NCBI GenBank assembly: GCA_002729295.1
Contig: PBTU01000060.1
Span: 3,980-9,009 of the forward strand
Direction of reading: 5' to 3'
Length of the DNA: 5,030 bases
Origin: Verrucomicrobiales bacterium
GTDB taxonomy: Bacteria > Verrucomicrobiota > Verrucomicrobiia > Verrucomicrobiales > Akkermansiaceae
Part shown: positions 1-4,583 of the stretch, piece by piece
How the letters are laid out: each line of letters begins with the position of its first letter
Numbering within the stretch: the first letter of the stretch is position 1
Position numbers and translations under genes: made by a program
The notes under the pieces: model-generated
What the model saw: the letters and a program-made list of their open reading frames with translations, nothing else
Databases searched by the model: none
Told to the model about the DNA's origin: nothing

Positions 1-303
1 CCGGTTTTGTGGCAGGCAAAAGAGGCCCCGATGCTTTTTATTGAGGCTGCGTTTAAGACAGAGCGAAAGGAAGGGATGGTGGCCTGGACAAATTATGAGG
101 CTGATGGGCACAATCCCGGATTCAAGGCGGAGAACCAGCTTCGGTTCGATATTATTGGGGATGGCAAATTGCGGACCTATCAGGTCGATTTAAAATCGGC
201 CCCAACGTATCTGGGGGCATTGAGCTATTTGATGGTGAAGCCGGTGATTGAGCCGGATCAGGGAGGTTGGGTGAAAATCAAAGGCATTCGTCTGGGGAAA
301 TAA
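1..303 (+). CDS. C-terminal fragment of an unrecognised protein, probably a beta-sandwich domain
   Basis: The frame is open from the first base of the window to the TAA at 301-303, giving 100 residues; the true start lies outside. A TTG at position 7 could be read as a start, but no ribosome binding site is visible and the frame continues to the edge, so I treat the gene as 5'-truncated. The fragment alternates hydrophobic and polar residues like beta strands and contains FDIIGDGKLRTYQVDL, then PTYLGALSYLMVKP, then a final strand WVKIKGIRLGK. This pattern (a 'y.vdl ... p.y.g.i..l ... v.i..I.l' ending) resembles the C-terminal jelly-roll modules on secreted proteins and carbohydrate-active enzymes of Verrucomicrobiota and Planctomycetota. 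That resemblance is from memory. No catalytic motif is visible, so the function of the whole protein is unknown. Codon use is like mtfA and unlike the ribosomal genes. Confidence 0.7.
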   Translation, partial: PVLWQAKEAPMLFIEAAFKTERKEGMVAWTNYEADGHNPGFKAENQLRFDIIGDGKLRTYQVDLKSAPTYLGALSYLMVKPVIEPDQGGWVKIKGIRLGK

Positions 304-318
304 AAGCTTGGTGAGTTC

Positions 319-350
319 ACTCAATCCTGAGTTTTGATTGAATGTTTTTA
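319..350 (+). terminator. Weak candidate terminator of the left-edge gene
   Basis: TCAATC (321-326) pairs perfectly with GATTGA (336-341) around a nine-base loop, and the short T-rich stretch TGTTTTT follows at 343-349. The stem is only 6 bp and AT-rich, and the T-rich stretch overlaps the candidate promoter of the next operon, so termination here may be inefficient or absent. Confidence 0.3.
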
Positions 351-367
351 AGGAATCTTAAATAAAT
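334..367 (+). promoter_or_regulatory. Candidate promoter of the rpsM-rpsK-rpsD operon
   Basis: TTGAAT at 338-343 is followed after 17 bases by AATAAA at 361-366. An alternative pair is TTGATT (334-339) with TTAAAT (358-363) at 18 bases. Each box matches the sigma-70 consensus at about four of six positions. Transcription would begin near 370-375, leaving a leader of roughly 115-120 bases before rpsM. A promoter is expected in this gap because the operon follows an unrelated gene, but the exact boxes are uncertain. Confidence 0.4.
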
Positions 368-393
368 CGGTCATTTAGTGGAAAAGTGCCGGA

Positions 394-469
394 TTCCTCT
401 TGCCTGTGAGGGGAACTTTGCTACTGAACCCGCCCCGCGAGACCGCATCAGGCGATTTCGTGGCCTGAT
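394..469 (+). promoter_or_regulatory. Structured rpsM leader, candidate S4 autoregulatory site
   Basis: Two hairpins can be drawn in the untranslated leader. The first pairs TTCCTCTT (394-401) with GAGGGGAA (408-415), eight pairs including two G-T wobbles, with loop GCCTGT. The second pairs ATCAGGC (447-453) with GCCTGAT (463-469), seven perfect pairs with a nine-base loop, ending 21 bases before the rpsM ATG. The first loop also contains GCCTG (402-406), which could pair with the same CAGGC (449-453) to make a pseudoknot instead of the second hairpin. In E. coli, S4 represses its operon by binding a pseudoknot in the leader of rpsM. That this leader does the same is inference; five-base matches arise by chance in a region this long. 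Confidence 0.4.
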
Positions 470-490
470 TCCTGAATCAATCTTAAGACC

Positions 491-859
491 ATGGCACGAC
501 TTTTTGGCACAGACATCCCTAACGAGAAGCGCATCGAAGCCTCTCTTCCGTACATTTTTGGCATTGGTCCATCGACCTCGTCAAAGATCCTTGAACACGC
601 AGGTGTGAGTCCAGACATTCGCACTGGTGAGCTGAGCGAAGAGCAACTCGTTAAGATCGCGTCTGTGATCCAAAACGAGGGCATCATGATTGAAGGTGAC
701 CTCCGTCGTGAGCGTCAGGGACAAATGAAGCGCCTCGCTTCCATTAACTGTTACCGCGGAATTCGTCATAAGCGTGGCCTTCCAGTTCGCGGACAGCGCA
801 CCCGAACCAATTCACGCACTCGCAAGGGTAAGCGGAGGACTGTGGGTGTGGTCAAGTAA
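491..859 (+). CDS. rpsM: 30S ribosomal protein S13 (uS13)
   Basis: This encodes a 122-residue S13, of normal family length (about 118-126). S13 sits in the head of the 30S subunit, forms bridges to the 50S subunit and contacts P-site tRNA through its basic tail. The N-terminus MARLFGTDIPNEKRIEASL is typical. The helix-two-turns-helix part with GIGPSTSSKIL runs over residues 23-34. The hallmark stretch around RLASINCYRGIRHKRGLPVRG (81-101) is followed by the basic tail RTRTNSRTRKGKRR (103-116). The ATG at 491 gives the canonical MAR start, but no Shine-Dalgarno sequence precedes it. It is the first gene of a three-gene operon, 40 bases before rpsK. Neither rpmJ, infA nor secY, its usual upstream neighbours, is present in the window. 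Confidence 0.98.
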   Translation: MARLFGTDIPNEKRIEASLPYIFGIGPSTSSKILEHAGVSPDIRTGELSEEQLVKIASVIQNEGIMIEGDLRRERQGQMKRLASINCYRGIRHKRGLPVRGQRTRTNSRTRKGKRRTVGVVK

Positions 860-899
860 TCCCGTTCGGATTATTTGAATTTACGATTTTATCCATACA

Positions 900-1541
900 A
901 TGGCTGAAGAAAACAAAAACGAGGAGACCGAGGAAGTCACCGACGCAGCACCTGCTGTCGAGGAAACCCCTGCGGAAACTCCAGCTCCTGAGGTGGCTGC
1001 TGAAGAAGCAGCTCCAGAGGCGTCTGACGAAGCAGCTCCTGCTGCCGAGGGTGAAGATGCTCCTGTTGAGGGCGAAGCAGCCGAGGGCGAAGATGCCCCG
1101 GCCAAGAAAGAGGAGAAGCGCGACATTTTTGCTGAGCTTCTCGGAGAGGAATCACCTGACAAGGTTAAGATTCACAAATCCAAGAAGAGCAAGAACGTCG
1201 CCAAGGGCATCGTTCATGTTACTGCGACTTTCAACAACACTTGCGTGACCGTGACTGACGAGATGGGGAATACCATCGGTTGGTCCAGCGCCGGTAAAAT
1301 GGGTTTCAAAGGTTCTCGTAAGAGCACCGCTTATGCCGCTCAGGTTGTTTCGCAGGATGCCTGCCGTCAGGCCATGGCCCACGGACTTAAGGAAGTGAAG
1401 GTTCGCGTCAAAGGCCCTGGTGCCGGTCGTGAATCCGCTGTTCGCGCCGTGCAAGGTCTCGGAATTGACGTGAGCCTTATCCTCGATGTAACTGCAGTTC
1501 CGCACAATGGGTGCCGTCCCAAGAAGGCACGTCGTGTTTAA
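900..1541 (+). CDS. rpsK: 30S ribosomal protein S11 (uS11) with a long acidic N-terminal extension
   Basis: The C-terminal part, from about residue 88 (KVKIHKSKKSKNVAKG) to 213, is a complete S11 of the usual length. It has GIVHVTATFNNTCVTVTD (103-120), GFKGSRKSTAYAAQ (135-148), the glycine-rich VKGPGAGRES (170-179) and the terminal PHNGCRPKKARRV (201-213). S11 lies on the platform of the 30S subunit near the mRNA exit and the 3' end of 16S rRNA. The unusual part is residues 1-87. Residues 1-70 contain 24 Glu/Asp, 20 Ala and 8 Pro but only 3 Lys, so they are strongly acidic and probably disordered. They are followed by KKEEKRDIFAELLGEES (69-85), which could be a short helix. The ATG at 900 is 40 bases after rpsM in a gap without a Shine-Dalgarno sequence. 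The frame is uninterrupted and no in-frame ATG or clear ribosome site marks a shorter start close to the core, so the long form is the best reading. The gap to rpsD is 34 bases. Confidence 0.96.
   Translation: MAEENKNEETEEVTDAAPAVEETPAETPAPEVAAEEAAPEASDEAAPAAEGEDAPVEGEAAEGEDAPAKKEEKRDIFAELLGEESPDKVKIHKSKKSKNVAKGIVHVTATFNNTCVTVTDEMGNTIGWSSAGKMGFKGSRKSTAYAAQVVSQDACRQAMAHGLKEVKVRVKGPGAGRESAVRAVQGLGIDVSLILDVTAVPHNGCRPKKARRV
1041..1100 (+). repeat. Short duplicated segment inside the S11 extension
   Basis: The eight-residue unit AAEGEDAP occurs at S11 residues 48-55 (1041-1064) and again at 60-67 (1077-1100), separated by VEGE. The two DNA copies are very similar, differing mainly at third codon positions. 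This suggests the tail grew partly by internal duplication, or simply reflects low-complexity composition. Confidence 0.6.
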
Positions 1542-1575
1542 TTCTTCTCACCTTTAACTATAGAAAGACAGATCA

Positions 1576-2187
1576 ATGGCACGCTATACCGGTCCAAAAG
1601 ATAAGATCAATCGTCGCTTCGGAGTCCCGCTTTTCGGACCTTCGAAAGCTCTCGAGCGTCGTAACTACCCTCCGGGTCCCCACGGACTCCGTTCCGGACG
1701 TCGTAAGAAGTCCGACTACGCAATCGCCCTCGGCGAGAAGCAGAAGCTTAAGTTCATCTACGGCGTTCTTGAGAAGCAGTTCCGTGGATACTACCATGAA
1801 GCTGGACGTCGCCGCGGAATTACCGGTGACATCATGCTTCAGTTGCTTGAGACCCGACTCGACAATGTTTGCTACCGCCTCGGCTTTGGCAACACCCGTC
1901 AGGCAGCTCGTCAGCTTGTGAACCACGGTCACGTTCTCGTGAATGGTAAGAAAGTGGACATCGCTTCCTACCAAGTTCGCTCGGGAGACACGATCCAGAT
2001 TGGTAGCCGCGCTTCTTCACAGCAGCTCGGACTCCGCATGCTCGACCTCACTCAGTCTGTGCCTTTGCAGGACTGGTTGACTCTCGACCGTGAGAAGATG
2101 GAAGGAGCCGTCGCACGTCTCCCTGAGACCGAAGACCTTGACTCACCAGTCAACCTCCAGCTGATCGTGGAACTTTACTCGCGTTAA
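1576..2187 (+). CDS. rpsD: 30S ribosomal protein S4 (uS4)
   Basis: A full-length 203-residue S4. S4 is a primary 16S rRNA binder that starts assembly of the 30S body, helps decoding fidelity and lines the mRNA entry. In gamma-proteobacteria it also represses its own operon. The N-terminus MARYTGPKDKINRRFGVPLF is canonical, YPPGPHG (31-37) and SDYAIALGEKQKLKFIYGVLEKQFR (46-70) follow, and the S4 RNA-binding domain spans about 91-153 (LETRLDNVCYRLGFGNTRQAARQ, then VNGKKVDIASYQVRSGD). It ends LQLIVELYSR as expected. It is a C-minus type S4: the only cysteine is C99, so the zinc-binding N-terminal cysteines of some S4 proteins are absent. A weak GAAAG at 1563-1567 lies 8 bases before the ATG. It is the last gene of the operon, followed by a terminator rather than rpoA. 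Confidence 0.98.
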   Translation: MARYTGPKDKINRRFGVPLFGPSKALERRNYPPGPHGLRSGRRKKSDYAIALGEKQKLKFIYGVLEKQFRGYYHEAGRRRGITGDIMLQLLETRLDNVCYRLGFGNTRQAARQLVNHGHVLVNGKKVDIASYQVRSGDTIQIGSRASSQQLGLRMLDLTQSVPLQDWLTLDREKMEGAVARLPETEDLDSPVNLQLIVELYSR

Positions 2188-2209
2188 GTTCAACGCATCC
2201 CAAACTTTT

Positions 2210-2244
2210 AAAACCCTGTCTCGATTATTGGGACGGGGTTTTTT
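2210..2244 (+). terminator. Rho-independent terminator of the rpsM-rpsK-rpsD operon
   Basis: AAAACCCTGTCTC (2210-2222) pairs along its full length with GGGACGGGGTTTT (2230-2242): 13 pairs, two of them G-T wobbles, with the seven-base loop GATTATT. The T-run continues to 2244, then GTTTGT. It begins 23 bases after the rpsD stop and is a strong canonical terminator, so the ribosomal operon ends here. Confidence 0.93.
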
Positions 2245-2282
2245 GTTTGTCAGAGGCGGAGAAGAGAAGAAGATAGTTTTTA

Positions 2283-3095
2283 ATGAACGGATTTGTGTGG
2301 CTGATTTGGATTGCGGTGATCATTGGGATCATTTTTTGGGCCTGGGGTGGATTTCGAAAACAGAAGTTGGCCAAGCTGCGGGCGAAGAATGCCATGAAGA
2401 AATTGAGTGAAGAGGATTGGGGGTTCCTTGAGGAACATGTGCGGATTGCCACGATGATTCCTGAAGAGTTGAGGGAGAGATTTGAGCAGATCATTCAGGT
2501 TTTGGTCGGGGAGAAGAACTTCGAGGCGTGTGGTGAGTTGGAAGAGGTGACGCGGGAGATGAAAATTGTCGTGATGGCGCAAGCGGCCTTACTTTTGCTG
2601 GGCCGGAAGCATGATTTTTTTCCGGATTTAAGGAGTGTTCTGATTTATCCGGATGCCTACCAGGGGAAGGGCAAGGATGGAGAGGATCAAACGCGGCTTG
2701 GCGAGAGCTGGGATTCCGGGAGCGTGGTGCTTTCGTGGAGGAGTGTTTGGAAGGGGGGCGAGAATCCCGAGGATGGGCACAATGTCGTCATTCACGAGTT
2801 TGCTCATCAGCTGGATCAGGAAAATGACCGGGCCGATGGATTACCGGTCCTGCGGGATCGGAAAGCGATCGGAAAGTGGGCGCATGCGTTTTCGGAGGCT
2901 TTTGAGGGGTTCTGCAGGGACCTCGACGCCGGACGTCGTACCGTGATGGATCCATACGGTGCGACCAATCCAGCGGAGTTCTTTTCCGTGGCCACGGAGT
3001 GCTTTTTTGAAAAAGCGGAACAGCTTGAGAAGGAGCATCCTCCGCTCTACCAGCAATTGGCGAAATATTACGGTCTTGATCCCGCCCGCTGGTAA
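2283..3095 (+). CDS. mtfA: MtfA-family zinc metallopeptidase (M90-like) with N-terminal membrane segment
   Basis: This encodes 270 residues that align by eye along most of their length with E. coli MtfA (about 265 residues), a zinc aminopeptidase known there for binding the glucose repressor Mlc. The zinc site is HEFAH (171-175, the HExxH motif) with NPAEFFSVATECFFE (229-243); E232 matches the third zinc ligand of the family. Other shared blocks are SVLIYPDAY (118-126), ESWDSGSVVLSW (141-152), YGATNPAE (225-232) and a C-terminal YYGLDPARW. Unlike the E. coli protein, residues 3-22 are a hydrophobic stretch rich in Trp and Ile, followed by FRKQKLAKLRAK. This suggests a membrane anchor with the catalytic part in the cytoplasm by the positive-inside rule. 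No close Shine-Dalgarno sequence is seen: GGAG at 2258-2261 is 21 bases from the ATG. The gene stands alone after a terminator. A TTGTCA at 2247-2252 could be a -35 box, but a good -10 is lacking. Mlc may not exist in this organism, so the physiological substrate is unknown. Confidence 0.9.
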   Translation: MNGFVWLIWIAVIIGIIFWAWGGFRKQKLAKLRAKNAMKKLSEEDWGFLEEHVRIATMIPEELRERFEQIIQVLVGEKNFEACGELEEVTREMKIVVMAQAALLLLGRKHDFFPDLRSVLIYPDAYQGKGKDGEDQTRLGESWDSGSVVLSWRSVWKGGENPEDGHNVVIHEFAHQLDQENDRADGLPVLRDRKAIGKWAHAFSEAFEGFCRDLDAGRRTVMDPYGATNPAEFFSVATECFFEKAEQLEKEHPPLYQQLAKYYGLDPARW

Positions 3096-3115
3096 ATCGA
3101 TAAAAAATGTCGATT

Positions 3116-3147
3116 CAAGCTGCATTTCTCTTGCAAGAGAGAGCTTG
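3116..3147. promoter_or_regulatory. Nested inverted repeat with a perfect 14-base palindrome
   Basis: TCTCTTGCAAGAGA at 3127-3140 is a perfect dyad. It lies inside a second inverted repeat, CAAGCT (3116-3121) with AGCTTG (3142-3147). No T-run follows, so it is not a standard terminator on the + strand. It could be an operator for a dimeric regulator of the aminotransferase gene, or a hairpin protecting the 3' end of the mtfA message. Both readings are inference. Confidence 0.4.
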
Positions 3148-3156
3148 CCTGTGCAG

Positions 3157-3178
3157 AAAAACCCCGCTCCCCGGGGAG
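3157..3178. promoter_or_regulatory. Perfect 12-base palindrome, terminator-like on the - strand
   Basis: CTCCCCGGGGAG at 3167-3178 is a perfect dyad. Alternatively CCCCG (3162-3166) pairs with CGGGG (3172-3176). Read on the - strand, that second hairpin is followed directly by TTTTT (3161-3157), the shape of a small intrinsic terminator. No - strand gene ends here, so it may only stop antisense transcripts, or act as an operator. It lies 39 bases, centre to centre, from the other palindrome. Confidence 0.35.
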
Positions 3179-3208
3179 AAGATGGCCAACCGCCTCCACA
3201 GATGTCTT

Positions 3209-3237
3209 TGCCCCGGTTTTCGGAGTGCTACTAATAT
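3209..3237 (+). promoter_or_regulatory. Candidate promoter of the aminotransferase gene
   Basis: TTGCCC (3209-3214) and TAATAT (3232-3237) are separated by 17 bases; each matches the sigma-70 consensus at four of six positions. Transcription would start around 3243-3245, essentially at the ATG at 3246, giving a leaderless or nearly leaderless message. This agrees with the absence of a ribosome binding site but rests on weak boxes. Confidence 0.35.
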
Positions 3238-3245
3238 AGATTATC

Positions 3246-4418
3246 ATGGAAAGTCTCTCAAAGCGCGTTGCCTCAGTGACACCGTCACTCACTCTTTCGG
3301 TCACAAATCAAACCAAGGCTCTCAGGGCTGCCGGTGAAGAAGTTTACGGTCTCGCCGGTGGTGAACCGGATATCGATACTCCTGATTTTATTAAGAAGGC
3401 GGCCTACACCGCGCTCACCGAAGGAAAAACGAAATACACTCCTGCTGCGGGCATTCCTGAATTGCGCGAAGCTCTCTCCGAGAAGCTGAAGCGTGACAAC
3501 AAAGTGAACTACGACCCCAAGCAGATTTGTGTAACCTCCGGGGCCAAGCAGGCTTGTTTTAATGCCATCCTAGCGGTTGTTGAAGAAGGTGACGAAGTGA
3601 TCATTCCTTCGCCATACTGGGTGAGCTACCCTGAGATGGTGAAGCTTGCCGGTGGTGTTCCCGTTTTGGTTGAGACCAAGGAGAGCAACAAGTGGAAGAT
3701 CACCGCGGAAGAGTTCGAAGAGGCGATGACTCCCTCGACAAAGATGATTATTCTCAATACCCCGGGTAACCCAACTGGATCAGTTTATTCGCGTTCGGAA
3801 ATCGAAGCGATTGTTGAAGTGGCTTCATACGAGGACATCATTATTCTTGCTGACGAAATCTATGAGCACCTCGTCTATGGAGATGCCGAGCACGTGAGTG
3901 TCGCCTCGGTCAACGAAGACGCTTATAATCTGACTCTAACCGTCAATGGTTTTTCTAAGTCCCACTCCATGACCGGTTGGCGTGTGGGCTATACCGCAGC
4001 TCCTCCTGAATTTGCCGGTGCACTTTCGTCAATTCAGGGGCATACTAGTTCCAATGCTACGACCTTCTGTCAGTATGGTGCTTTAGCTGCTCTCAAAGCA
4101 GACGAGTCCGCTGACTTTATCGCCAACCTCAAGGGGGAGTATGATGTTCGTCGTCAGTTCATGTTGGCCCGCCTCAAGGAGATTCCCAATGTGAGCGTAA
4201 TTGAGCCAAAAGGAGCTTTCTACTTTTTCGTCAACTGCTCCGATCTGGGGCTTAAGTCGGTCAATCTTTGCGACAAGTTATTGACTCGCTACAAGGTGGC
4301 CGCTGTTCCGGGGATTGCCTTTGGACACGACATGGGCGTTCGTCTCAGCTACTGCACAACCCTCGATGTTCTAAACGAAGGAGTTTCTCGCTTCGAAGAG
4401 TTCTGCCGTTCGCATTGA
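3246..4418 (+). CDS. Class Ib aspartate aminotransferase (possibly also prephenate aminotransferase)
   Basis: A full-length 390-residue PLP-dependent fold-type I aminotransferase, very similar by eye to the Thermus-type (class Ib) aspartate aminotransferase. It exchanges the amino group between aspartate/oxaloacetate and glutamate/2-oxoglutarate in the cytoplasm. Visible landmarks are GEPDIDTPDFIK (39-50), GKTKYTPAAGIPELREAL (60-77), GAKQACFN (99-106), SPYWVSYPEMV (122-132), NTPGNPTG with PLP-contacting N175, DEIYEHLVY with D203 and Y206, the PLP lysine K238 in NGFSKSHSMTGWRVGY, and R366 in VRLSYC for the substrate alpha-carboxylate. T16 and K101 occupy regions that, as I recall, have been linked to prephenate activity in class Ib enzymes, so tyrosine/phenylalanine synthesis via arogenate is possible. 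The ATG at 3246 gives the expected N-terminus (SLSKRVASVTPS). No Shine-Dalgarno sequence precedes it. Codon use is like the ribosomal genes, suggesting high expression. The name aspC or aatA would be used; I leave the symbol open. Confidence 0.93.
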   Translation: MESLSKRVASVTPSLTLSVTNQTKALRAAGEEVYGLAGGEPDIDTPDFIKKAAYTALTEGKTKYTPAAGIPELREALSEKLKRDNKVNYDPKQICVTSGAKQACFNAILAVVEEGDEVIIPSPYWVSYPEMVKLAGGVPVLVETKESNKWKITAEEFEEAMTPSTKMIILNTPGNPTGSVYSRSEIEAIVEVASYEDIIILADEIYEHLVYGDAEHVSVASVNEDAYNLTLTVNGFSKSHSMTGWRVGYTAAPPEFAGALSSIQGHTSSNATTFCQYGALAALKADESADFIANLKGEYDVRRQFMLARLKEIPNVSVIEPKGAFYFFVNCSDLGLKSVNLCDKLLTRYKVAAVPGIAFGHDMGVRLSYCTTLDVLNEGVSRFEEFCRSH

Positions 4419-4433
4419 TTCGAATTAATCTAA

Positions 4434-4463
4434 GAAAAAGGCGCGGGAGACCGCGCTTTTTTT
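4434..4463 (+). terminator. Rho-independent terminator of the aminotransferase gene, probably bidirectional
   Basis: GCGCGG (4441-4446) and CCGCGC (4451-4456) form six G-C pairs closed by a GAGA (GNRA-type) tetraloop. The stem extends outward through a G-T wobble and AAAAA/TTTTT pairs (4435-4439 with 4458-4462). Seven T residues follow on the + strand (4457-4463). On the - strand the same hairpin is followed by CTTTTTCTT, so it can also stop transcription of the convergent gene that ends at 4584. It begins 16 bases after the aminotransferase stop. Confidence 0.93.
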
Positions 4464-4583
4464 GTTGGGTTGCGGAAAACCCTTCAAAGGATTCGTGGCG
4501 CCCTTGTCGTCTGTCTGTGAGTTGAAAAAGGTTCCCGATTGGTCTCCGCAGATAAGCAGCGAGGGTGACGTAAGTTATTTATT
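4464..4583. other. Intergenic stretch between convergent genes, nothing recognised
   Basis: These 120 bases lie between the shared terminator and the end of the - strand gene. A small inverted repeat GGGTT/AACCC (4467-4481) is present without a T-run on either strand. I see no convincing gene, promoter or RNA here. Confidence 0.5.

Noticed and set aside
378..608. Small + strand frame overlapping the leader and the start of rpsM
   Set aside because: It runs out of frame into rpsM, has no ribosome site and does not look like rpmJ or any other ribosomal protein. The region is better explained as a leader.
875..901. TTGAAT with TACAAT just before rpsK as an internal promoter
   Set aside because: The spacing is only 15 bases and the -10 box would overlap the start codon, so transcription would begin inside the gene.
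881..1162. Ser/Ala-rich open frame on the - strand opposite the S11 tail
   Set aside because: It is the antisense reading of GC-rich Ala/Glu codons. It has low complexity, no ribosome site and no recognisable domain.
1152..1505. 117-residue open frame on the - strand across rpsK
   Set aside because: It is the antisense shadow of the conserved S11 core.
1573..1974. 133-residue open frame on the - strand across rpsD
   Set aside because: It lies entirely opposite a highly conserved, codon-biased ribosomal gene, and its product resembles nothing I recognise.
3096..3114. ATCGA/TCGAT inverted repeat just after mtfA as its terminator
   Set aside because: The stem is only 5 bp and no T-run follows on the + strand.
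3107..3337. Small + strand frame between mtfA and the aminotransferase
   Set aside because: It overlaps the aminotransferase start out of frame, and its product has no recognisable features; two palindromes and a promoter candidate explain the region better.
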